Below the pieces are notes generated by a model. It saw only the letters and a program-made list of their open reading frames with translations, had not been told where the DNA came from and searched no databases. From Coemansia sp. RSA 922 (Eukaryota; Kickxellomycota; Kickxellomycetes; Kickxellales; Kickxellaceae): DNA of 29,488 nucleotides. The position numbers and the translations under genes were made by a program. The stretch is from assembly GCA_027577415.1 (NCBI GenBank), contig JANBQS010000170.1, positions 1 through 29,488 on the forward strand, in the 5' to 3' direction. This document shows positions 1 to 8,806 of this stretch, one piece after another; the first letter of the stretch is position 1; every line of letters begins with the position of its first letter.

Positions 1-93
1 TGTTCAAAATATCACCTGAATCACAAATTACTGAAATCACAGCCACATTTAGAAAGAAAGTTGGTAATTTCAGGTATCAAGATGTCCCCCTAA
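1..93 (+). repeat. dispersed repeat, copy 1
   Basis: About 92 bp match 11288-11380 at high identity; I count roughly six mismatches. The match stops abruptly after the run of C following GATGT. Copy 2 lies near the right end of the element at 10638-11445. Copy 1 sits at the window edge, so its full extent is not visible. Confidence 0.85.
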
Positions 94-862
94 AGCCTGC
101 CTTGACATGGTGTGCAACAAACAGAACAAAAGACTCAAAGTAAGAGACTACTTGGTCAGCATCCCAAATTGTTAGCCCTGAGTCATGGCTGTGCCAACTG
201 TTTATGCTTGTATTTGGCACTGGAAAGCTGGTCCACTCCAAAATGTCTGAGGCCCATGCATCCAGAGGATTGTTAGTAGGCCTTGCCACCCAAGGTTCAT
301 TGTTGGGGCCTTTTCCATGAGGGTCACTGGCACGTCCTTTTCCTTGAGAGTCACTAACATAGCTTAATCCCCAGCAGTTGATACTGTCTCTTTTGCACTT
401 GGTCACAATCAACAGGCAGGCCTGTAGGTCCATTGCAATCATGCCAGCAAGCTCGCAGGCCACTGTGCTACTATCTGGCATGCAAGGAGTAGCCTGCTGC
501 CACATGGCATCACAGTTGTGATGTAAGGCGTTCTGAAGAAGCACTTTGACATCATTATGGTGGCTGCCTGGGATTGAACTAAAGCTAAAGTTCTTGATGG
601 CCAGGGTATGGTGGTCTGACTTGACATCAGTGGCACTGCTCAGACTAAATAAGCAGTCTCCTTCACTCGTATCAGCCACAATTTGGTAGGACGACAAGTA
701 TGTGTCTCCTTTTGTCAAATCAGTAGTCATAAATAGAAAAAGGATATAATTGTCAAGAGAGAAAATGCTATGAAATGAGAAAAGTTGTGAAAGCAAAAGA
801 AAGCAAAAGAGACCAACACACATTATGAATTTGCTGCAGGAATACAATTGAGAGGCGGGCAA
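77..862 (-). CDS. unrecognised ORF, possibly mobile-element derived
   Basis: An open frame of 261 codons on the minus strand that I do not recognise. Its first codon is TTG. Better starts are the ATG at 821-823, which opens a very hydrophobic N-terminus (a possible signal anchor), or the ATG at 728-730, which opens a soluble 217-aa product beginning MTTDLTKG. The product has two neighbouring Gly-Lys-Gly motifs (SDSQGKG and SDPHGKG) and many Cys, Trp and His residues. Its 3' end overlaps a roughly 92-bp repeat (1-93) that recurs inside the transposon-like element at 10638-11445, so it may belong to a longer relative of that element. No transposase signature is visible. I am unsure it is a functional gene. 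Confidence 0.35.
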   Translation of the reverse strand: MPASQLYSCSKFIMCVGLFCFLLLSQLFSFHSIFSLDNYILFLFMTTDLTKGDTYLSSYQIVADTSEGDCLFSLSSATDVKSDHHTLAIKNFSFSSIPGSHHNDVKVLLQNALHHNCDAMWQQATPCMPDSSTVACELAGMIAMDLQACLLIVTKCKRDSINCWGLSYVSDSQGKGRASDPHGKGPNNEPWVARPTNNPLDAWASDILEWTSFPVPNTSINSWHSHDSGLTIWDADQVVSYFESFVLFVAHHVKAGFRGTS

Positions 863-1440
863 AATAAGACGCCTGATCTAATCAACAAAATGAAGTAGGC
901 TGCGGCTGTGTTGGGGCATGCTGAGCTGCAGGCAAAGCTAGCTGTGATGATCACTGAGTAGGCCCATAAATATGGCCCACTTCTCCGCAAGATAGAGAAA
1001 GGGGCTCTTTAGTTTGCTACTACTCACATTTGCCTGTTTAGGCAATTACTTTCACTTATATAATCTACTTGCTAACAGATCTGCCCAGGTGTAGTACCTG
1101 TAGGCCTTCATGGAATTATATCTGCTCTCTGTAGGCAATAACTAGATGCGGAACTTCACGGTGCTTGTACTTGTCTGATTGTTTGCGATTCAGACTGCCC
1201 ACACGATTTGGCAGGGTACTCACTGAAAAATAGTACCTGGCATTTACTCACTTGGGACTAAGGATGAAGACAAGACATTAGCATTCACTCTTTCTGGGCC
1301 AATAAAAAAGTGTAGCATTCTCAGTTGAAACTGTGGGCAGTGGCCATGGCCTATTCCAAAGGAGCTCAGCTTTGCTCAAAGAAAATGGAAACATGCAAAG
1401 CATCGCAATGGCCTTTGCTTGGACGCTCTTTTGCTCTTTT
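863..1440. other. non-coding gap
   Basis: I see no supportable gene here. The stretch is AT-rich with a few short near-palindromes, for example around 977-992 and 1035-1048. The ORF readable at 1325-1516 lacks coding character. Confidence 0.5.
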
Positions 1441-1450
1441 CTTTTTGGCG

Positions 1451-1716
1451 TTTCAAAGAGCTATATTGAGTGTCCTATCACCGCCAAAAAGAAGTAGCCT
1501 CCATATGGAAATTTAATTTATTTTACAGTCTCCAAGCAGCGTGTTTTTTCTCTGCTCTTAGTTCAAAGGCAATCAGACAAGCCAATAGTACATTTCTGTT
1601 ATCCGAGTAGTGCTTCTGAAAGTGCATTTTTTGGAGGAGGGAGATTTGGCATACCTGGTGGGCAGTAATTTTTTGGTAGGCTTTGTTGGAGCGAAACCAG
1701 CGAGACATATATAAAG
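1451..1716 (+). promoter_or_regulatory. promoter region of small-protein gene A
   Basis: A TATA box (TATATAAAG) lies at 1708-1716, about 130 nt before the ATG at 1843. A TTTCAAAG motif at 1451-1458 is also found upstream of small-protein genes B and C. The bases after the TATA box (AAGCGACCTTTT) recur upstream of gene C on the minus strand, near 24075. The leader is pyrimidine-rich. This is read from sequence only; no transcript data were available. Confidence 0.6.
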
Positions 1717-1842
1717 CGACCTTTTCTTGCTCACCTCCACACATTTTTATTCTCCATATTCTCACACCTTGATCCATTAGCTTTTTAGAACAATACTTGG
1801 ATACCATTCACTTGTCGATTTAACAGCAAACTCATTGTAATT

Positions 1843-2226
1843 ATGAATAGCATTCGAGTTGGTAATGGCCGTAATATTTACGATCATATTTATGATTATT
1901 GCCATGTATTTGGTGCTATTATCTTTGGAAGTGATGAAGACAAAATCGAGCATCTCCGCTATGCCGCTTCTAAAGCAAATAAAGATGGCGAGGATGAGGT
2001 GTTTGTAATCAGAATTCATGAGAGGACAGATTTCATCAAGGAAAGCCTGGGTGACTATAGTGCAAAGTGCATCTTTTTTTCCTTGAATGTCTCAAACAAT
2101 CAGCGTGCTAAGCTGAAGGAGTTCCCCTCAAACTGTAAGTCGTTCCTGGAAACTTCTAAAAAATATGACGCAAATCGTATAACTGTTGTGGCAAATGAAA
2201 CTGAGCTCTCTATTAGTCTGCGTTGA
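1843..2226 (+). CDS. small orphan protein A, 127 aa
   Basis: The 127-codon ORF starts at an ATG behind a clear TATA box and pyrimidine-rich leader, and I do not recognise the product. It is soluble and rich in Asn, Asp, Glu and Lys, with no signal peptide. The predicted order is a hydrophobic strand (HVFGAIIFG, about residues 21-29), a charged helix, a second strand (EVFVIRI), a third strand (KCIFFSLNV, about 75-83) and a terminal helix. That order and length resemble gene B (12283-12636) and gene C (23531-23914), so the three may be diverged paralogues. Identity is too low to prove this by eye. An AATAAA signal follows at about 2336-2341. Confidence 0.65.
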   Translation: MNSIRVGNGRNIYDHIYDYCHVFGAIIFGSDEDKIEHLRYAASKANKDGEDEVFVIRIHERTDFIKESLGDYSAKCIFFSLNVSNNQRAKLKEFPSNCKSFLETSKKYDANRITVVANETELSISLR

Positions 2227-2650
2227 AGTAGTGATGCCGAAAGTGAGTATTCCTTATGCTGCAGGGTGCACTGTCAATTGTATCTTCTATTAGTCATTCA
2301 GTGAACTAAGAATTCATACATTTCAGCATTACTAGAAATAAATTATAAACTCCAGAAAATACAAGGCAAGTTAAATGCAAGTACATTGCTAGTAATTACC
2401 AAAGTAGGGCTCATCATCTTTGAGATGAGGCTTCCAACAACCTCAAATGGCAGCTCCAGTGACCTTTCTTCTCACAGAGCTTGTATGCACTTAGTTCCAT
2501 CCACCTTATCAACCCGTACTACTGACAGTATGACACCAAATTTATAGTTGTTAAAATATAGTGGCTTATCCCCAAGCAAATTACCCTCACACAGCCTTTG
2601 AACAATTATGAGAGCCAATATACACCCACCCTTTATCCTGATTCACACCA
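2227..2650. other. 3' flank of gene A, no further gene seen
   Basis: AT-rich DNA with AATAAA-type sequence near 2336. I see no coding signal on either strand. Confidence 0.5.
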
Positions 2651-2652
2651 AC

Positions 2653-2964
2653 TCATGCAACCATAGCTCTGGCAAGCACCAACGTCTCCCTATGAAGAGA
2701 CTCAATACGGACCAAGACGTCTTGTCGGAAATCGCGTTCTTTGAATACACTGTGTTTAGTCATGATGTGTTGGGCGCACTGATTGCCATACTGACATGCT
2801 TCGACTTGAGCCTGGGTGTGGAAGACAATAACAACGTCTACCATACCATTGGGTGTACTATAGTCAAAGATGTATTTGCACATTGGGCGAGGATTTAGGC
2901 CATGTACACATAAATAAAACTTGCATAGCCAGCGGTAATCCAATTGACCCAACAACGAGCCCAT
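2653..2964 (-). pseudogene. unidentified coding fragment
   Basis: A minus-strand open frame of 103 codons whose middle part (for example DVVIVFHTQAQVEAC, then KERDFRQDVLVRIESLHRE) has the composition of a real protein. It begins just downstream of the Tdp1-like relic in a different frame, so it could be a decayed continuation of that gene or a second fragment. I cannot assign a family. No promoter or sensible start is seen. Confidence 0.3.
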
Positions 2965-2973
2965 GCAGTATAA

Positions 2974-3359
2974 TCAAGTATCCGGATCAAAGCCTTCACT
3001 GGTTGATTTTGAGCCATGTAGTTGGTTGATGACTTTGGCTAATCGCATAGAGTGGGTGTAGAAAAGTAAGACTAGTTTGGAGTGCACAATTTGGACATGT
3101 GGTTTAGGGAACTCTGGCCGTACATGGATGATATTGCCAAAGCATTGTGTTTTTGCATCAGAGTCAGCTTGTGCATTGGCAACCAATGTCAATGTTGTCA
3201 TCGGATTAAAGTGTGAAAGAAGCCAACGTTTGTCAACAACAAATGTCGTCTATACTGCATGCTCTAAATGGTCGGTGTTGAGAAGGTCAGCCAGAGTAAC
3301 CGAATCGTTGCTGCCAGGTATGCCAAGCAGCGGCATAGTTTGAACTGCTCTGTCAGGGT
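2974..3359 (-). pseudogene. decayed tyrosyl-DNA phosphodiesterase 1-like gene
   Basis: Read on the minus strand, this stretch shows a Tdp1-like N-terminal order: TLADLLNTDHLEHAV, then TTFVVDKRWLLSHF, a beta-strand region, and PKPHVQIVHSKLVLLFY. The HSK at about 3076-3084 corresponds to the first His-x-Lys catalytic pair of the Tdp1/PLD superfamily, normally followed by the LLFY-type strand seen here. Tdp1 removes trapped topoisomerase I peptides from DNA 3' ends. An in-frame TAG at 3250-3252 splits the reading frame, the second HKD half is not found nearby and no start is apparent. I therefore call it a truncated pseudogene. The family call rests on motif order recalled from memory. Confidence 0.55.
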
Positions 3360-3399
3360 ATACCAAGTCACCAAATGAAAGACATAAAAACAGGTCAAA

Positions 3400-3651
3400 T
3401 CAAAAATAACGACATAGTTCCACGTCAGCCTTAGACCATTGGTAACTGGTCTTGATCAATGAGCGAGGCATTATAATCAGACAAACTGCATTGAATGGAT
3501 CCAAACACTCAATAAGTAGAGCATCCAACTCATTAGCTATGGCATCCCAATTTCACTGGCCATGTGCTCTGTCAAAATGCCACTCCACTGCTCTGTCACC
3601 AATGCCCTTTGCAGTGTTACGTGCGTTGTAGAACAGCGCGTTGGCCCACAT
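3400..3651 (-). pseudogene. decayed SANT/Myb-like domain fragment
   Basis: On the minus strand an open stretch starting MWANALFYNARNTAKG runs into an in-frame TGA (3553-3555). It then continues NWDAIANELDALLIECLDPF, followed by MPRSLIKTSYQWSKADVELC. The pattern W-x2-IA-x-EL-x7-C-L-x2-F resembles the core of a Myb/SANT helix-turn-helix repeat. The stop and the lack of flanking coding sequence indicate a relic. The match is short, so the assignment is tentative. Confidence 0.4.
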
Positions 3652-3827
3652 GATCAGCCCAATGGTCTACACAATGATGACATGCTTGCCGGATGTCCCG
3701 GACTCTCAATGCCCAAATGCCCCATGGCCAATAGATGATCGCCCGCCTACAAAGAGGCATGACTCAGAGACACTAAGGGTAGTGGGAAAGGCGTATTTCC
3801 GTCTATGGAAACAGGCCATGAAAAAGG

Positions 3828-3910
3828 CTATATAAACCTCAACCCGTCAACATCCAGAGTTAGATTCTTGTTCTCACTTCTTCATATGCTCATATTTTAT
3901 TATATATTCA
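3828..3910 (+). promoter_or_regulatory. orphan TATA promoter and leader without a gene
   Basis: CTATATAAA at 3828-3836 is followed by a pyrimidine-rich leader like those of the small-protein genes. The first ATGs downstream (about 3886 and 3946) open frames of only about 18 and 5 codons. It may be the promoter of a decayed small gene or of a non-coding transcript. Confidence 0.4.
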
Positions 3911-5680
3911 ATACGCTCTATCTCGCTATACTCACTAAGTAACAAATGCTCGCAGCTCAATAAATCGATCGTGACTTCTACGAGGAGAATAATCCATTGG
4001 ATAAACGCACAAGGTGATGATTATTGTAAATGGTTTAGTGTATAAACCCTTGTTCACTAGGGGGAATCAGTCAGGACCTCTATAGTTTCAATTTTTAAAA
4101 ATTTTATTTTCGCTTTTGTGCAGAGGCAGTAGTTGTATGGATATTTGTAACCAAGTAAATAGCTAGTAAGTATTCAGAATAGCGCCTTGATTTATGTTAT
4201 TGGAACATGAGGAGGTAGAAGGAGCTGCTGCGCAACATTGCTTTCAATGACAGACTCTTATAAACCCCCCATGCCAGATGTTTCACCTTATTGATTAGCC
4301 AGTTCGTATTTAGTTGCTTGACTTCATTCCATGTCGCTTATCCATAGCAAGCTTGAAATGGGGCCTGACAGATCGCTGATTGGCATATAAACTAGTGTGA
4401 CAACGATAGAATATGCAAGAATGGTACAGGCACCACCTCATTTTTTTCTTGCTTGCAACTCGAATCTCGGCGCCCTTGGTGTCTATCCGCAAATCAGGAG
4501 CTTGGTGCAGGATAAATATAAAAATATTTAGATGATTTATAAATAGAGAATAGTTAAAAACTATCAAAGTCGGTTTAATGCTGGTAAAAAAAACCTCATT
4601 ATGTGGGATGTTTGTCTAAAAAATTGGTGAGCAGTTAAAAAAAATGCACATATGCCAGTATGTTCAGAATTGTCTAAATGTCATTTAAACAAGGTGATTG
4701 GTTAAGTAAGTTATCCATCGACAGCATATTTTAGCCATTGCTAGCCACAAATACATTGTCGTGGTTTCCCGTAAATGATGAGTACTACCGAAATAGCTCT
4801 CCCCAGTAAAGAAGTTGATAATTTAGTAGTTGTGTCGGTATCGTTATATAGCCCGTCGAACAACTCGAACTACAGTCGTACAAATGCCTAGTCATCATGG
4901 ACGTCAAGTCTGACCAGCAGCCTAACGCACAGTCATTGTGACGATGGTTGAGTTCAGCCGCTCATTCATACACACATGGTCAGAGTTCTCTCTGCTACTT
5001 TGTTCCTTTGCTACGAACTTCCTCAGTGCATCTGTTACACGTTACATCAGTTTGTTGACCACATTGTCAATATCGACAACAAACGAAGCGGGCAATGTGC
5101 TCGACAATCAAACTCTGCTTATCCTTGCTGGACAGGTACAGGTACTTGAGCTCTGGGCTTCTGTAACGTTCCGGCGTAGCTCCCTGTATCCCTTTGCTAT
5201 AACTACTAGCTGTCTTATGTCCACATGGTCCTTGGTTGGTGTATACAAGATGGCCGTGAGTTTCATATTTAGAAAGCTGGTCGTCTCACTAACAGTAACG
5301 GCGACGGCAGCTGTACTGTCCTAAGAGGCAAAGTCGTATTCGCTCTCAGTCATACTTTAATTAGAAATTAGTGCACAAGGAGTAATTGGCAAGAAAAAGT
5401 AAATGCGTAATAGAGCGAAAAAGGAAAACTTTCAAGGGAACTTTCGCTTGTCGCCAATAATAAATAATCATGCTAATCGTCTATCGATCAAATCACTAAT
5501 AGTGTCAACAAAAACTGACCAAATTGAAGAGCTTGATTGTTTACAGTAAATCGCTTGAGGTTTGCAAGTGCTCTCCCTTCCCTTTTTTCTCTTTTTCTCA
5601 CTCACTCGCTACACAGCAAATTGGCATTTTCTCTCTTATTCATTTCTATTCGTATACTCTCGCCTTTAAACCCTTTTGAA
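3911..5680. other. long gap without a supportable gene
   Basis: Mostly AT-rich and non-coding. At 4944-5324 the plus strand is open for 126 codons, but the product is a composition-biased Ser/Thr/Leu string. The minus strand of the same stretch reads as a charged protein interrupted by in-frame stops (for example LRKFVAKEQ and MKLTAILYTPTKDHVDIRQL). A relic gene on the minus strand is possible. I cannot identify it. Confidence 0.45.
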
Positions 5681-5833
5681 TTCGTCTGTTCTATTTTTCC
5701 GACTGGCAACAAATAACCAGGTCTAACCCATCCAGTAGTAGAAAAGGGGCGACTAGCCAGTCCGCCACAGAGCACGACAGTAGGCCTGCATTAGACGCTT
5801 TTACGCCAACGAAGAAGACTTCGAAAACTAGAG

Positions 5834-5922
5834 GTAAGTGGTTGCCGAGTACATCCAGTACTACACGTATCAGTTCTCTCCACTAACGCTTTGGGCTATA
5901 TTATGTACTTTTTTATCTATAG
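5834..5922 (+). other. spliceosomal intron (89 nt)
   Basis: The donor is GTAAGT, the branch-like sequence CACTAACG lies about 35 nt before the 3' end, and the acceptor is TATCTATAG. Removing it joins two open frames in phase: ...KKTSKTR to GDGLPTHV.... It is the clearest intron in the window. Confidence 0.8.
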
Positions 5923-7399
5923 GCGATGGTTTGCCGACGCATGTCACTGCGCCAAACGCAGATTCCCTCAAAACGCCTTCTGTCAGCAGGTCGAGTCACG
6001 CACAGTCACGCCCAAACTACACGATGTCTCGAGAAGACCTTAAAAATGAGCGGCACGACGAAATGCTCAGGGTCTACGAGGAGCGCCATATTGTGAATGA
6101 CTCGATTCGACAGATTACTCGGCCAGCAGACGGTGAGCTTGGATTCCTAGCCGAGAATATAGCTGATTGGATCGCAAAGGATATGGAGCGGCTCTTGAGT
6201 CCAATATCGCCCAACAGGGACAAAGCAGACGGCAGCATAGCAACGAGGACGAGGAGCCGTATAACAAACACGTCGACCTCTGGCGCAGCTACTAAGCACG
6301 CTGCTTCTGGTAGCGCAAGTCTTGCCCAAGACGTTTCCAATCTCGCAATTTCGCACGGAAAGCCAGCGCAGATAGACGCTCAGTTGGCAGCTGATATTGG
6401 CAAAATAAAAAAGTGGACGGCGAATAATGGCAATTACCAGGGCTCAGAGAAATCCATGTACGACCCATCAGGTCTTTCATTGTTTACGTGGCACGCCGTG
6501 TGAAGGCTCATCTTTCTCACTCTGGCCTCTCTGAGAAAGTCCGGGACGAATGTCGCTTAATACTCCCCGTGGAGGTCACGGACTACAAGCCTGTAGATTC
6601 TGACGATAGTACACGAATCGACATTGGGCTTGTCGACACGAAGTATGACGCAGCTATCGAAATGCGTGGTCGCGCTAGCTATTACCAGTTGTGCGGCATA
6701 TTCGAAGTAAAAACGGACAAGGAGGACGTCGCAGGAGCATTTGTCCAATTGTACAAATATTCGCGGCAGCTATTCGCAGAGCAGCACCACTTGCGCTTTG
6801 CCTTGGGTTTCACGATCTGTGCTGGAGACGTACGACTGTGCCACTTTGGCCCGAGCAAAGCGGTGTCTTCGGATCCCATGGATGTCACCACAAGCAATGG
6901 CCGGCGTGCATTCATCCAGCTCCTCGTGAACATGTCGTTGTGCGACGATTCGCAACTTGGCCGCGATCCGACCATGCGCTACTTGCCTGCGCTGAACTGC
7001 TGGGAAATCGACTGCCCAGATGACGAAGACGAAGACGGCCCCAGTCGTGCTGACTCGTCTCGGTACTACTTTACAAAAGTCATCTGTGTCGCTGATCGCT
7101 TGTTTGGTCGTCACACTCGCTGCTTTTTGGCCACTGCGAACAGACCTGCCAAGAAGCTCAAGGTAGACGAATCGCTTGAAGCAACGGTTGTTATCAAGGA
7201 CGCGTTTGCTTTTGCTAAGCCCATTGCAAGCGAAGATGACCGTGACGCGGTCAAGACGCTCAAGAAGATCCGGGCCACGTTCGAACGCGATAACCCTAGT
7301 AGCATTATTTACGCCAAGATCGTGGTTGGCGGCCGCGTGAGATTCAAAAGGGGTAGCAGGATCGTCGAGGATACGATATCGACAATGTACACGGGTGTT

Positions 7400-7516
7400 G
7401 ACGGCGAGCTTTTAGCATGATGATGAAGTCGTTGTATTGGAGCCCTGAATGGGCACGAACTATGGTCCATGACTCGAGAGCACCTCAAAGCCTAAAACGA
7501 CGGCGAGCTTTTAGCA
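7400..7516 (+). repeat. 18-bp direct repeat flanking a 99-bp insertion
   Basis: GACGGCGAGCTTTTAGCA occurs at 7400-7417 and again at 7499-7516. The 99-nt offset keeps frame, but the inserted copy contains an in-frame TGA. Removing one repeat unit joins ...VDGELLA to KVSSDLLFRAHRRIV in the FunK1-like frame. That is the expected junction, because the next residues lead directly into TIGEPL. Confidence 0.8.
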
Positions 7517-8423
7517 AAAGTTTCCAGCGACTTACTCTTCCGCGCCCACCGACGTATTGTTATGGATACAATCGGCGAACCACTACGCACTGTAAAGACG
7601 GCCAAGGAGTTTGTTGCCGTCATTTGCGACGCCATGCAGTGCCACTACGCGATTGTTGACAAGTGCAATATTTTGCACCGCGACATATCCGACAACAACA
7701 TCCTGGTTGTAAGGATGAAAGATGGCACTGTGCGCGGGTTGCTAATCGACTTTGACTGCGCGATCGACATTTCCAAAGACAAGACGGAAGTGCGTGGCGA
7801 GATGACGGGCACCTTCCCGTTTATGAGCTTGAACAACCTCACCTGCTCTACAGTTCCGCGCACGAGTCTCGACGACTGGGAGTCGGTTCTGTACCTTCTA
7901 TGCTGGTACGCGACGATTGGCTTTGGCACTGGCGAAGATCGCTCTGAGGTGCGGGCGCGCCTCAAGAACCAGCCCATTGCACGGTGGCGTAATGGCACGT
8001 TAGACACTATTGTCGATGCTAAGCGATCAAATCTTCGCAGCCTTGAAAATTTCTATCATGATATTGTTCGCTGGTTTGACGAAAGGGACAAGAATAGCGA
8101 GCAACTTGGGGTTTTTGCACTTCGACTGTACAAGGTCCTTTTCGCGAACAAGCTCGGTACAGGATATCATGGGTCTGAAGAGAAAAAGGTGAACCCCATC
8201 ATGACTGCATTATTGAACGACCAGCCCCCACCCACGTCTGTCAGCGCCGACAGCACCAATGTCATGGGCCCGTTTGCACTTCGCGCGGAAAAGTGGGAGG
8301 ATATTTCGAAGGATTTGCTCGGCGTCATCAACGATACCAAGATGGAAATGGCCGGCTGGTAAGCTATTTCCAAGCTGTCGCAATATTTTTTGAACCTTAC
8401 CTGTACTTTTTTTTTCAACAAAA

Positions 8424-8806
8424 AATAAATAGTTGGCAATTTATCGAGACAGTATTTATGAACTGAGCTTGGAAAAGTATGCCATATCACACATGACACA
8501 GCCAAATATAATGAGTGTTGTTTAGTTTTAGTTAGTCGGTGTGGAGCTGAGGGGAGCTGGACTAGGTTCCTGTGCACATTGGTGTTATTGCATTTCTTTT
8601 TGCCGATGTCATTGCCGCAGAGCGCGAAAAATAAAGCGTGGGAACGAGGAGAGTTTAAGGGGTCAGATCAGCAAGATCAAGCTTAAAGTAGGGTTCCGAT
8701 AAATTGGATTTAGGCAGGGGCATTCACATCGACCAGACAACGTCTCATCCCCCCGAATAAATATGCGCAAGATGAGCGAGACCAGTTTTTGGCGACCTCC
8801 CAAAAA
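8424..8806. other. intergenic region between kinase locus and F-box gene
   Basis: AATAAA at 8424-8429 probably ends the upstream transcript. The rest should hold the promoter of the downstream gene, but I see no strong TATA box, only AT-rich sequence such as AATAAATATG at 8757-8766. Confidence 0.4.

Larger units (their letters stand above)
5713..8362 (+). pseudogene. FunK1-like protein kinase locus, disrupted
   Basis: The coding content runs through one exon, a clear intron (5834-5922) and a long second exon, in three frames. The C-terminal part (7562-8362) has kinase C-lobe motifs: HRDISDNNIL (HRD at 7676-7684), DFDCAID in place of DFG (7748-7756), then TGTFPFMS and LDDWESVLYLLCW. These are typical of fungal FunK1 kinases. 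The upstream part (6488-7420) carries the FunK1 N-lobe region, including VEVTDYKP. Three lesions are visible. The exon-1 frame has no ATG; an ATA at 5713 stands where a start would fit. A frameshift lies near 6465-6470, inside the stretch after SMYDP. A 99-bp insertion at 7418-7516 brings an in-frame TGA (7418-7420). It is probably a recent pseudogene, because the sequence between lesions is still well preserved. Sequencing error could explain the single-base shift. An AATAAA lies at 8424-8429. Confidence 0.75.

Noticed and set aside
4430..4510. possible tRNA-like sequence near GATTCGAG on the minus strand
   Set aside because: No B-box consensus GGTTCGANNCC and no matching acceptor stem could be found. 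I saw no tRNA or rRNA gene anywhere in the window.
4944..5324. 126-codon plus-strand ORF
   Set aside because: The product is a biased Ser/Thr/Leu string without domains, and the opposite strand reads more like protein, though with stops. There is no promoter.
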